Shown: in pieces, positions 29,004 through 37,352 of the stretch | How positions within the stretch are numbered: the first letter of the stretch is position 1 | Layout of the letters: each line of letters starts with the position of its first letter | NCBI GenBank assembly: GCA_965221655.1 | Contig: OZ244906.1 | Span: forward strand, 1,736,001-1,800,000 | Length of the DNA: 64,000 nt | From: Bin107 sp965221655 | Lineage (GTDB): Bacteria; UBA8248 | Reading direction: 5' to 3' | Made by a program: the position numbers and the translations under genes | Notes under the pieces: model-generated | Databases searched by the model: none | What the model was told of the DNA's origin: nothing | What the model saw: the letters and a program-made list of their open reading frames with translations, nothing else

Positions 29004-30980
29004 ATGAAGGAAACGCCTTTCGTGTCGGAATCCGCAAACCTGCTGAACATGGTGCAAGTCGACAAGTCCTTCCCGGGCGTTCATGCACTCAAAGAAGTCG
29101 ACTTCGACCTCAACGAAGGCGAGGTGCACATCCTCCTGGGCGAGAACGGCGCGGGCAAGTCCACCCTCATCAAGATACTGGCGGGCATCTACCACGCCGA
29201 TTCGGGCCGAATCGAGATAAACGGCGCACCCACCGTGGTGCCCGACGCGAGAACGGGACGGGATTTGGGCATCAGCGTCATCTACCAGGAACTCAACCTG
29301 GTGCCCGACCTGAGCGTGGCGAAGAACATCTTTCTCGGCCGCGAACCCGTTCTGCCCGGCGTCATGCAGCGCGTGGACTGGGCGAGGGTGGAGCGCGAGT
29401 CGCAGGCCATCATGGAACGCTTGGACGTGCGCATCGACGTGAACGCGCCCGTGCGCTCGCTGAGCGTGGCGGATCAACAGATGGTCGAGATTGCGCGCGC
29501 ACTCGCGTTCGATTGCAAGATTCTGGTGATGGACGAGCCCACCTCCTCGCTCAGCGGACACGAAATCGAGGAGCTGTTCAAGGCGGTCGCCCTTTTGCGC
29601 GAACAGGGCGTGGGCATCATCTACATCTCGCACAGGCTCGAGGAGGTCCACGAGATAGGAGACCGCGTGACCGTCCTGCGCGACGGAGAATACATCGGCA
29701 CGTGGGAAGTGCAGGACGTGGAGCTCGACTTCCTCATCACGCAGATGGTTGGGCGCACACTGGACGAGAAGTTTCCCTGGGAGCCCAGGGAGCGCGGCGA
29801 GGTGGCCCTGCGCGTACGCGGGCTTACGCGCAACGGCGTGTTCGAGGACGTCGACTTCGACCTGCACTACGGCGAAATCGTCGGTCTCTCGGGTCTGGTC
29901 GGCGCGGGCAGGACCGAGGTGGCGCGCGCCGTCATGGGGGCGGACCCGGTCGACGCGGGCACCGTGGAAATGACCAGCGCAACCAAAGAGAAAGAGCAAA
30001 TCCAGAGGCTCCCCCACTATCCAATCTGGATGGCCGTCGTGGACGTGCTCGTCTTCGCGCTGGCTCTCCCCCTGTTCACGGTAATTTTCCAGGGCATCTA
30101 CGATCCCTTTACCCTCAACATGAATTCCCCGCCGCCCCTGTTCAGCGCAACCTGGTTCTACGAATGGATGCTCGGCGGACCGCTCTACAACATACCCAAC
30201 GGCCCCACTCCCTACCTGGTGGCCACTGGCCTGGCCCTCGTGCGCCAGGCGGGGCTTTGGTTCCTGGAAAGACAATACAGCTGGCGCACGATGGTGGTCG
30301 ACTTCGCAGCCTGGTACGCCTTCGCCGTGTGCGCGATGGTGCTCACGAGCCTGTTCACCCAAAACTTCGTTCTCGAGTGGGTGATGATCTGGGGCGGCGT
30401 CGCCATGGTGCTCGTCCGCTTCCTCACCTCCCTCACCCACGAGCGCAAATGGACTCCGATGCTGGCCATCCAGCGCGGCCTCGGCCTGCTGCCCGAGGAC
30501 AGGAAAACCCAGGGGCTCACCCAGGTTCTCTCGGTCGCATTCAATGCGACGAGCGCGAACCTGCGCCGCCTCGTCCAGCGGTGGCTGCTCAATCTGACCA
30601 TGGAAAAAGACATGGTGGACGAGCATATCAACCAGCTCAAGATCGTGACGCCCGACCAGGAAACGAAGATACGCTTCCTCTCGGGCGGCAACCAGCAGAA
30701 GGTCGTTCTCGCCAAGTGGCTCTTCCGGCGCGCCAACGTGCTCGTATTCGACGAGCCGACGCGCGGGATCGACGTAGGTGCGAAGTTCGAGGTGCACTCG
30801 CAAATGCTCCAGCTCGCCAGGGACGGCGCGGCGGTGATGATGATATCGAGCGAACTGCCCGAGATTCTCGGCATGAGCGACCGCATTCTGGTGATGCGCG
30901 AGGGGCGGATGACCGCGAACCTCGACAGAGAAGAGGCCACGCAGGAGATGATTCTGCGCTACGCCATGACGGCCGAGTGA
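29004..30980 (+). CDS. RbsA-like sugar ABC ATPase with membrane-spanning insertion in the second nucleotide-binding domain
   Basis: Double-ATPase subunit of the CUT2 (ribose-type) family. The first domain has Walker A GENGAGKS, signature LSVADQQMVEIA and Walker B LVMDEPTS. The second has the degenerate P-loop GLVGAGRTE near residue 294. There the usual sequence stops at about 322 and some 170 residues follow that contain three to four hydrophobic helices (WMAVVDVLVFALALPLF; VVDFAAWYAFAVCAMVL; VLEWVMIWGGVAMVLV). The normal fold resumes at GLLPEDRKTQGL near 495, then FLSGGNQQK and VFDEPTRGIDVG. Standard RbsA is about 500 residues; this is 658. The ATG at 29004 lacks a good ribosome-binding site; TTG at 28935 is an alternative. 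It leads an operon with two permeases and a binding protein. Confidence 0.88.
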   Translation: MKETPFVSESANLLNMVQVDKSFPGVHALKEVDFDLNEGEVHILLGENGAGKSTLIKILAGIYHADSGRIEINGAPTVVPDARTGRDLGISVIYQELNLVPDLSVAKNIFLGREPVLPGVMQRVDWARVERESQAIMERLDVRIDVNAPVRSLSVADQQMVEIARALAFDCKILVMDEPTSSLSGHEIEELFKAVALLREQGVGIIYISHRLEEVHEIGDRVTVLRDGEYIGTWEVQDVELDFLITQMVGRTLDEKFPWEPRERGEVALRVRGLTRNGVFEDVDFDLHYGEIVGLSGLVGAGRTEVARAVMGADPVDAGTVEMTSATKEKEQIQRLPHYPIWMAVVDVLVFALALPLFTVIFQGIYDPFTLNMNSPPPLFSATWFYEWMLGGPLYNIPNGPTPYLVATGLALVRQAGLWFLERQYSWRTMVVDFAAWYAFAVCAMVLTSLFTQNFVLEWVMIWGGVAMVLVRFLTSLTHERKWTPMLAIQRGLGLLPEDRKTQGLTQVLSVAFNATSANLRRLVQRWLLNLTMEKDMVDEHINQLKIVTPDQETKIRFLSGGNQQKVVLAKWLFRRANVLVFDEPTRGIDVGAKFEVHSQMLQLARDGAAVMMISSELPEILGMSDRILVMREGRMTANLDREEATQEMILRYAMTAE

Positions 30981-31035
30981 GGCGACTCCGCGAGAGACGC
31001 CCCGCCCCGGCCATGATCGATCGGAGGTAGATTCC

Positions 31036-32049
31036 ATGAGCGCCGCTGCCCCTGCGGGCAACGAGAAGATGTTTCTGGGATATTCGGCCAAGGACATCCC
31101 CTGGGAACGCGCGCTTCTCATTTCCGCGTTCGTCGTCTTGATGATCTTCTACACCTTTGCTACCGAGAACTTCCTCACGCTCGAGAACTTCGTGAACGTC
31201 GTGCGGCGCGACGCCTGGCTCTTCTTCCTGGCCTACGCGCAAACCCTGGTCATCCTCTCGGCGGGGTTCGACCTCTCCCAGGGGTCGATCATGAGCATGG
31301 TGAGCGTGATAGCCTGGAGCGCAATGCTGCACTTCGGGTTTTTCATCGGCCTCCTGGCGGGGCTGGGCATCGGGCTCGCCTGCGGCGTCGTCAACGGGTT
31401 CTTCGTCGGCGTGATGCGGGTGCAGCCGTTCATCGCCACGCTGGGGATGCTCTTCGTCGGCAGCGGCACGGCGCAATTGTGGACGGGCGGCCTCCAGATG
31501 GGCGGCGCGAGAGAGGGCGCGACGCTTCCCAAGCACGTGGAAGAGGCTTACGTCTTTTTGGCAAAGGGCAGCCTGGGGCCCATTCCGTTCACTTTCATCT
31601 GGATACTCCTGGCTCTGGGCGCCATGTGGTACCTGCTCAAGTACACCCGCTTCGGCACGTACGTCTACGCCCTGGGCGGAAGCGAGCAGACGGCCATTTC
31701 GGCGGGCATCAACTATCCGGCCATGAAAATAGCCATCTTCGGCATCGGGGGGCTGCTGTGCGGCTTCGCGGGCCTGCTCCTTTCGGCCAACGTGAGTGCG
31801 GCGGGAGAACCGAGGCTGGGCGGGGGCGATCAGCTCCTCCAGTCCATCGGGGCGACCATCATCGGCGGCACGCACATCTTCGGCGGGCGGGGAGGCGTGC
31901 TGGGCACTACGCTGGGCGTCTTCCTGATCATATTCCTGGTGAACGGACTCAACATCATGGGAATCGACACCTACCGACAACAAATCGTCGTCGGCCTGGT
32001 GATTCTCGCCTCCATCTGGGTCAGCACCCTGCGCGAGCAGAAAAACTAG
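31036..32049 (+). CDS. Sugar-type ABC transporter permease, first copy (RbsC-like)
   Basis: A 337-residue inner-membrane protein of the BPD_transp_2 type with about eight to ten hydrophobic segments. Family phrases include ILSAGFDLSQGSIMSMVSV, GMLFVGSGTAQLW and GGTHIFGGRGGVLGTTLGVF. GGAGGT lies 7 bases before the ATG. It follows the ATPase gene by 55 bases and precedes a second, different permease by 14 bases, so the transporter is likely a heterodimer of permeases. The residues around IDLSQGS are conserved in both and form part of the substrate path in the family. Confidence 0.92.
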   Translation: MSAAAPAGNEKMFLGYSAKDIPWERALLISAFVVLMIFYTFATENFLTLENFVNVVRRDAWLFFLAYAQTLVILSAGFDLSQGSIMSMVSVIAWSAMLHFGFFIGLLAGLGIGLACGVVNGFFVGVMRVQPFIATLGMLFVGSGTAQLWTGGLQMGGAREGATLPKHVEEAYVFLAKGSLGPIPFTFIWILLALGAMWYLLKYTRFGTYVYALGGSEQTAISAGINYPAMKIAIFGIGGLLCGFAGLLLSANVSAAGEPRLGGGDQLLQSIGATIIGGTHIFGGRGGVLGTTLGVFLIIFLVNGLNIMGIDTYRQQIVVGLVILASIWVSTLREQKN

Positions 32050-32063
32050 GGAGATTCTGCGTC

Positions 32064-33059
32064 ATGGCGAATGCAGCGGAGGCTCCGGCACGGCCAGCGG
32101 CCTCCATTTTGAGCACATTCGACTACGAGAAATACGGCCTGCTCGTGGTCTTCATCCTGATGATGTTCGTCTTCTACGTCCTACAGCTGCTGGGTTACGT
32201 GAACAACTTCATCGAAGCCCACAACCTCACGAACCAGCTGCGCAACGCATCGCTGCTGTTTTTCATCGTCGCCGGCCAGAGCATGGTGCTGCTGGTCTCG
32301 GGCATCGACCTGAGCCAGGGCTCTCTGCTCAGCCTCTCGAGCGTGGTGATGGCCCAGGGCATCCTTGATTTCGGTCTGGCGGTGGGCGTGCTGATGGGCA
32401 TCGGCATGGCGACGATGTTCGGCTTCATCAACGGCTACCTGGTAGGCCGCGTGAAGATACAGCCCTTCATCGTCACGCTGAGCATGCTCTTCATCTGCGC
32501 TGGCATCGCCCTGGTATTCACCGGCGGACGCACCATCCACCAGTTCACGAGCGAGCAAAAGGACATCCTCCAGGCCATTGGCCTCACGGATTTCTTCCAC
32601 ATACCGGGCACGATGTTCATCGCCATCGTCTTCTTCATCGGCCTGTATCTGCTCACGAAGCGCACCGTACTGGGCCGGGCCATCTACCTCACCGGCGGCA
32701 ACGAGGAGGCCGCGCGCCTCTCGGGCATTGACACCGGTAAGGTGAAACTCGTCTGCTACCTCATCAGCGGCATCTGCGTGGGCATCACCTCGTTCCTGTA
32801 TCTGGCGCGGCTCCCGGCCACGAACGGCCTCGCGGGGTTTCAGCTCGAGTTCCAGTCGCTGGCGGCCACCGTTGTGGGGGGCACGACCTTTCACGGCGGC
32901 GAGGGCGGCGTAACGCAGGCCGCCATCGGCACGCTGTTTCTGACGTTTTTGCTCAACGGCCTCATTCTGCTGGGCGTGGGCACGTTCGCCCGCGAGGTAG
33001 TGGTGGGCGTGCTGCTCATAGCGGCGGTGGTCATCAGTTCCCGCAAGAGGCGGGAGTAA
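32064..33059 (+). CDS. Sugar-type ABC transporter permease, second copy (RbsC-like)
   Basis: A 331-residue paralogue of the preceding permease, recognisable by VLLVSGIDLSQGSLLSLSSV, FIVTLSMLFICAGIALVF and VVGGTTFHGGEGGVTQAA. The two copies are clearly diverged, which favours a heterodimeric channel over a recent duplication. The ATG at 32064 follows AGGGAG by 8 bases and lies 14 bases after the first permease stop. The substrate is presumably a sugar or nucleoside-like solute, as for most of this family, but nothing in the sequence names it. Confidence 0.92.
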   Translation: MANAAEAPARPAASILSTFDYEKYGLLVVFILMMFVFYVLQLLGYVNNFIEAHNLTNQLRNASLLFFIVAGQSMVLLVSGIDLSQGSLLSLSSVVMAQGILDFGLAVGVLMGIGMATMFGFINGYLVGRVKIQPFIVTLSMLFICAGIALVFTGGRTIHQFTSEQKDILQAIGLTDFFHIPGTMFIAIVFFIGLYLLTKRTVLGRAIYLTGGNEEAARLSGIDTGKVKLVCYLISGICVGITSFLYLARLPATNGLAGFQLEFQSLAATVVGGTTFHGGEGGVTQAAIGTLFLTFLLNGLILLGVGTFAREVVVGVLLIAAVVISSRKRRE

Positions 33060-33146
33060 GCAATAGATGCGCAACATTGTTGTTTCCCCTTTCGCGGAGG
33101 AGATTGTTCCGTCCGTGAAACCCATCCTGCGAGGAGGATACGGAAA

Positions 33147-34205
33147 ATGAAGAAGCTGTTTCGCTCTTTCATGATTCTCGCCTTCGTCGTCGCGTTCACG
33201 GGCGCGGCGATGACGGCGGCCCCTGACGCCGACGCGCGCGTGAAGGCGAAGAAGAAGTACAAGATCGCCGTCGTCGTGCCCAACGGCGTCGACCCCTACT
33301 TCTTCTCGAAGTGGTACGGCAGCGTCCAGGCGGCCCAGGACGCGGGCGTGAGCGTCACCATGTTCGACGCGGGCGGCTACGAGTTCCTGCCCAAGCAGGT
33401 GGCCCACGTCGAGGACATCATCGCGGCGAAGTACGACGGAATGATCATCTGCCCCATCAGCACCAAGGGCATGGTGGACGCCGTGCACAAGGCGATGGAA
33501 AAGGGCATCAAGGTCGTCGTGGACAACATCGACCTCGACAGCGATCGCGTCAAGAACCGCGTCATGAAGAACAGCTACGAGCTGGGGCTTCTCATCGGCG
33601 CGAGCCTCGCCCACGCCATCAACTACGAGGGCAAGGTCATGATGCTGCCCGGACCCAGCGGCATCGAGATGGTCACCTCGATGGCCAAGGGCTTCGAGGA
33701 GTACATGAGCCACTATCCCAAAATCAAGATCGTGGCCAAGGAGTTCACGAAGTCGAACGTGCAGGCCGCCTTCCAGACGGCCGAGGACCTGCTCAAGAAA
33801 CATCCCGACGTGAAGGGCATCTACCCCTGGGCGACGCTCATCGCGCGCGGCACGGTGGACGCCGTGAAGGCGGCGGGCTACAAGCCCGGCCAGATCAAGA
33901 TCGTGACCCACAACCTCGTCGTGGGCATCGAGAAAGACATCCGCGACGGCTGGGCGCACGCGGCGGTTCTGGCAGAGCAGATCGCCATGGCGAAAGAAGC
34001 GGTCTACAACGTAATCGACCTCATCGAAGGCCGCCAGCCTCCGGGCGCACCGCACCGGGGCGGCACGCTCAGCTACATCCAAAACTTCATGGCATACAAG
34101 CACAACCTCGACGCTCTGGATCGCAGCGGCATCGAGGCGCCCAAGGAGTGGATGATCAAGCGCCAGAAGCGCGCAGCGAACATCGTGGGCGGCAAGCGCC
34201 GCTAA
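33147..34205 (+). CDS. Sugar-type ABC transporter substrate-binding protein (RbsB-like)
   Basis: A 352-residue periplasmic protein with a signal peptide (MKKLFRSFMILAFVVAFTGA, cut near residue 30) and the type I periplasmic-binding fold. KIAVVVPNGVDPYFFSKWYG opens the first lobe; GMIICPISTKGMVDAVHKA and VVVDNIDLD follow; LIGASLAHAI is in the hinge region. Such proteins bind pentoses, hexoses, autoinducer-2 or purines. GAGGAGG lies 9 bases before the ATG. It is the last gene of the ABC operon and is followed by a strong terminator, so extra transcripts of this gene may arise by processing. Confidence 0.93.
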   Translation: MKKLFRSFMILAFVVAFTGAAMTAAPDADARVKAKKKYKIAVVVPNGVDPYFFSKWYGSVQAAQDAGVSVTMFDAGGYEFLPKQVAHVEDIIAAKYDGMIICPISTKGMVDAVHKAMEKGIKVVVDNIDLDSDRVKNRVMKNSYELGLLIGASLAHAINYEGKVMMLPGPSGIEMVTSMAKGFEEYMSHYPKIKIVAKEFTKSNVQAAFQTAEDLLKKHPDVKGIYPWATLIARGTVDAVKAAGYKPGQIKIVTHNLVVGIEKDIRDGWAHAAVLAEQIAMAKEAVYNVIDLIEGRQPPGAPHRGGTLSYIQNFMAYKHNLDALDRSGIEAPKEWMIKRQKRAANIVGGKRR

Positions 34206-34224
34206 CCCTCGCGGCAAGCAAGGG

Positions 34225-34260
34225 AAAAACCCCGCCGGGCGTCACCCAGCGGGGTTTTTT
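34225..34260. terminator. Bidirectional terminator between ABC operon and molybdopterin gene
   Basis: AAAAACCCCGC (34225-34235) pairs with GCGGGGTTTTTT (34249-34260). T-runs exist on both strands, so it can serve both convergent genes. Confidence 0.9.
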
Positions 34261-34272
34261 CTCTTGCTGCTC

Positions 34273-35343
34273 CTACAGCCCTTCCACGTATATGCTCAGG
34301 CCCATTCGCCCCGTGGAGCCGCCGGGCTGGGGGTCTGCAATCGCGTCCGTCTGCACCTCTCCCGCCCCGTCCACGGCCCGCACCGTCGCCGGGTAGAATC
34401 CGTTTTCCCGAAACCGCATCGGGAACGCCCACACGCTCCAGGCGAGCGGGCCAAGCGGCTCCTTGCGCATGGCGGGCGCCCAGGGTTCGCGGCCATAGGC
34501 GACTTCCACGCTGCGCACACCCCGCTCCCCCGCAAAGGCGGAGCCCACGAGCCAAACCGCGGGCGTTCGCACGCGCACCCGCCTTCTGGGAGCCTCGAAG
34601 CGGCTTAAGGTCTCGACGAGCGCGGCGTCCGACCAACCGCGCTTTTGCCAGTAGCCGCCGTGCCCCCGGGTGGAGAGGTGGATCGACTCTATCCACTTCA
34701 CGTTCTTGAGACCGTAGACACCCGGCACCAGCAGCCTGAGCGGTGCGCCGTGATCGCGCGGCAGCGGCTCCCCGTTCATCTTGAGGCAAAGCAGCGTGCG
34801 CGCGTCCAGGGCTTGTTCCAGGGCTATCGAATCGTGGTAACCATCCGCCGCGCGAAAGACAACCCGGGTCGAGACCGCACGGCGCACGCTTCGGCTCAAG
34901 CCCGCGCGCTCGATGAGCAAGCCGAGCGGCACGCCCTCCCACAGGGCGTTTCCTATCTGCCCGCCGCCCACCGGATTGCCGATGCAGGTCATCGTCGCCC
35001 AGGCCGCGCGCTGCTCCATGGCGCGCAGGTCCGCGAGAGAGACCGAAAACGGCGCGGCCACCTCGCCCCCGAGCGCGAGGCGCCATTTGCGCGGGGAGAG
35101 CCGCGGGGCCGTGTGGCCGATGCTCTGGACGTAGAATTTTTCGTTCGGCGTAACTTCGGGCACGACGCGCGCGGCGAACGCGAGGACGTCCTCGCCGGGT
35201 TGCGGCGTCTGCGCGGGGCGCGCGTTCAGCCAGTCGAACAGGCGGCCCGCCATCGAGGCGCCCGCGTCGCCGGGCGCACCCAGAACGGCCAGGGGCGCCA
35301 CGCGCACCGCCGCGCCCAACACCCGGCGTCTGGAGACGTTCAT
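34273..35343 (-). CDS. Sulfite-oxidase-like molybdopterin oxidoreductase
   Basis: A 356-residue member of the oxidoreductase molybdopterin-binding family. The Mo-ligating Cys lies in TMTCIGNPVGGGQIGN; the His-rich DHGAPLRLLVPGVYG and KWIESIHLS loops hold the cofactor; the C-terminus has the dimerisation domain (PATVRAVDGAGEVQTDAI). The N-terminus SRRRVLGAAVRV resembles a twin-arginine signal, which suits export of a folded molybdoenzyme to the periplasm. Relatives oxidise sulfite or reduce Met-sulfoxide; no cytochrome partner lies next to it. The ATG at 35343 gives a normal length. Sulfite could come from the SsuD-like enzyme at 16313, but this is only a metabolic guess. Confidence 0.88.
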   Translation of the reverse strand: MNVSRRRVLGAAVRVAPLAVLGAPGDAGASMAGRLFDWLNARPAQTPQPGEDVLAFAARVVPEVTPNEKFYVQSIGHTAPRLSPRKWRLALGGEVAAPFSVSLADLRAMEQRAAWATMTCIGNPVGGGQIGNALWEGVPLGLLIERAGLSRSVRRAVSTRVVFRAADGYHDSIALEQALDARTLLCLKMNGEPLPRDHGAPLRLLVPGVYGLKNVKWIESIHLSTRGHGGYWQKRGWSDAALVETLSRFEAPRRRVRVRTPAVWLVGSAFAGERGVRSVEVAYGREPWAPAMRKEPLGPLAWSVWAFPMRFRENGFYPATVRAVDGAGEVQTDAIADPQPGGSTGRMGLSIYVEGL

Positions 35344-35558
35344 GACGTCCTCCTTGAGAAAACCACCTCATGCTACTACAACGGGCGAAATTTCTCCCCC
35401 GCGCGTCTCGGGGCACACCCCCGGAGGGGTGCGCCCGGGCTCCGCGTACAATGGTTTGCTCGCGCTTGGGCGTTATAGTACGTTGAGGACACCGTTTCGT
35501 CTGGAGACTCGTACGCAGGACACCGAATTTCAACGCCACCCCGAACCCCGAGGTTTCC

Positions 35559-36461
35559 ATGGGCGGACCCGGCGCGAGAGAGGCCATCGACTCCAGCGAA
35601 GTCAAGCGATTCGCCAGAGAGGCGGGTGCAGACCTGGTGGGCGTTGCCTCTGTGGAAAACTTCGCCGAAGCCGCGGCGGGCTGCAGCCCCAGAGACCTCT
35701 TCCACATGGCGAACAGCGTCGTCGTGCTGGCCAAGCGCATTCCTTTCGCCGCGGCCACGCCCTACCCCAGCATCGGCGCGATGGAATTCGGCGAATACAT
35801 ACCCGAAAACTTTCTGAACGAAATCTGCTACCGTCTCTCTCTTTTTCTCGAAGACGCGGGCCACCTTTCGGCGGCCACGCCCGCGGGGCGCGACGTCACG
35901 CACTTCCGCGTGGAACAGGAAGACCCCGAACCCAGGGTGTTCCTGCAAGGCTCCTTCGACCTTAGGCTCGCGGCGGTGAAGGCGGGGCTCGGCGAAATAG
36001 GCGCCAACAACTGCCTTATCACGCCCAGGTTCGGCTCGCGCGTGCGCCTGGGGGCGGTCTTCACCGAGGCGCGCCTGGCGCCCGACCCGCCCAACCAATA
36101 CGGCGCACCGCCCGGGTTTTGCCGAGAATGCGGGTTTCGCTGCGTGGAGGCCTGCCCGGCGAACGCGCTCTCGGGCGAGGGCGGCGTGAACCACTACCGC
36201 TGCCTGGTCGTCCGGCCCGACCTCGTCGCGCCCGGGAAGGCTCTTGCCCACCTCAAAAAAACCTTTCGGGGCAAGCCCCTCATCATGGCGGCCAAGGGGC
36301 TCTCCTACACCGACAGCCCCCCGCATCCGTGCAGCACCTGCATCGCCCTGTGTCCCATGGATGAGGGCCGCGCGTATGCGCCCACGCCCTTTCACCGCGA
36401 AGCGTGGTCCGACGAGGACGCCCTGCGCGTCATAGAACCGGACCCGGCGGAAAACCCCTGA
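35559..36461 (+). CDS. QueG/reductive-dehalogenase-like 4Fe-4S protein, first copy
   Basis: A 300-residue cytosolic iron-sulphur protein. The N-terminal half (ADLVGVASVENF, FLQGSFDLRLAAVKAGLGEIGANNCLITPRFGSR in part) resembles the cobalamin-binding part of epoxyqueuosine reductase and dehalogenases. The C-terminal ferredoxin-like part has CRECGFRCVEACP and CSTCIALCP, the Cys sets for two 4Fe-4S clusters. The first set is spaced CX2CX3CX3CP, one residue longer than the usual CX2CX2CX3CP. A tandem paralogue follows after one base, so the two are surely co-transcribed. QueG itself normally has a HEAT-repeat tail; here it is absent, so queuosine synthesis is unlikely. Function unknown. Confidence 0.75.
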   Translation: MGGPGAREAIDSSEVKRFAREAGADLVGVASVENFAEAAAGCSPRDLFHMANSVVVLAKRIPFAAATPYPSIGAMEFGEYIPENFLNEICYRLSLFLEDAGHLSAATPAGRDVTHFRVEQEDPEPRVFLQGSFDLRLAAVKAGLGEIGANNCLITPRFGSRVRLGAVFTEARLAPDPPNQYGAPPGFCRECGFRCVEACPANALSGEGGVNHYRCLVVRPDLVAPGKALAHLKKTFRGKPLIMAAKGLSYTDSPPHPCSTCIALCPMDEGRAYAPTPFHREAWSDEDALRVIEPDPAENP

Positions 36462-36462
36462 C

Positions 36463-37320
36463 ATGAAGAAGACCCCCGCAATCGACGCGGACAGCGTGAA
36501 GGCGCAGGCGCGGGCCATGGGTGCGGACCTGGTGGGAATCTCCTCGTGCGAGGGCTTCGAGAAGGCCCTGCCGGGCTGTCGACCCGGGGATTTGCTCAAG
36601 GACGCAGAGAGCGTCGTCGTCTTCGCCCGGCGGATGCCCTTCGGCAACGCCACCTCGCGGCCCTCGGTGGGCTATCTGGAATACGGCTACTACGGACACG
36701 AAACCTGGATCAACAAACTCTCATACCGCCTGGCGCTCTGGATAGAGGACGAAGGACACCTCGCCCTGCCCACGCCAGCGGGGCGCGACATTCCCTCGCT
36801 GAAAATCCTGAACGAGGGGGCCGAACCAGAAGTTTTCATGGAAGGCTCCTTCGATCTCAGGCTCGCCGCGGTGAACGCAGGTCTGGGCCAAATCGGCGTG
36901 AACAACAACCTGATTACCGCCGAGTACGGCTCGCGTCTGCGCCTGGGAGCGGTGCTCACCACGGCGGCCCTCGAGCCCGACCCTCCCCGCGAATACGGCG
37001 TGGTGCCCGCATTCTGCATAGAGTGCGGCTACAAGTGCATCAAGCCCTGCCCGGCGCACGCCCTGCCCGGAGACGGAGCGGTCGACCACTACAAGTGCAT
37101 GGTGATGTATCCCCGAAAGGTCTCGCCCGAGAAGGCCCTGGACGTCTTCCGGAAGCGTTACGGCTATCCCCCGCTCCAACTCGCGGGCCGTATGCTGGCC
37201 TTCACCGACAACGCGCCGCACTGCTGCGCCACCTGCATCACGCTGTGTCCCATGGACGAAGCGCGCCGCGTCAAGGAGAAGACGATAAACGGCACGCGGC
37301 GTAGCGTCCCTGCAACGTAA
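36463..37320 (+). CDS. QueG/reductive-dehalogenase-like 4Fe-4S protein, second copy
   Basis: A 285-residue paralogue of the preceding protein; the two share long stretches (GADLVGISS, EGSFDLRLAAVNAGLGQIG, YGSRLRLGAV). The same odd spacing recurs in CIECGYKCIKPCP (CX2CX3CX3CP), with CATCITLCP later. The ATG comes one base after the previous stop. The strict conservation of both Cys sets and the tight spacing suggest a heterodimer or two similar reductases acting on related substrates. It is followed after 32 bases by a CoA-transferase, which may share its pathway. Confidence 0.75.
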   Translation: MKKTPAIDADSVKAQARAMGADLVGISSCEGFEKALPGCRPGDLLKDAESVVVFARRMPFGNATSRPSVGYLEYGYYGHETWINKLSYRLALWIEDEGHLALPTPAGRDIPSLKILNEGAEPEVFMEGSFDLRLAAVNAGLGQIGVNNNLITAEYGSRLRLGAVLTTAALEPDPPREYGVVPAFCIECGYKCIKPCPAHALPGDGAVDHYKCMVMYPRKVSPEKALDVFRKRYGYPPLQLAGRMLAFTDNAPHCCATCITLCPMDEARRVKEKTINGTRRSVPAT

Positions 37321-37352
37321 CCGTGCCCGAGGGGCGCGCACGGGGAGCCGTC

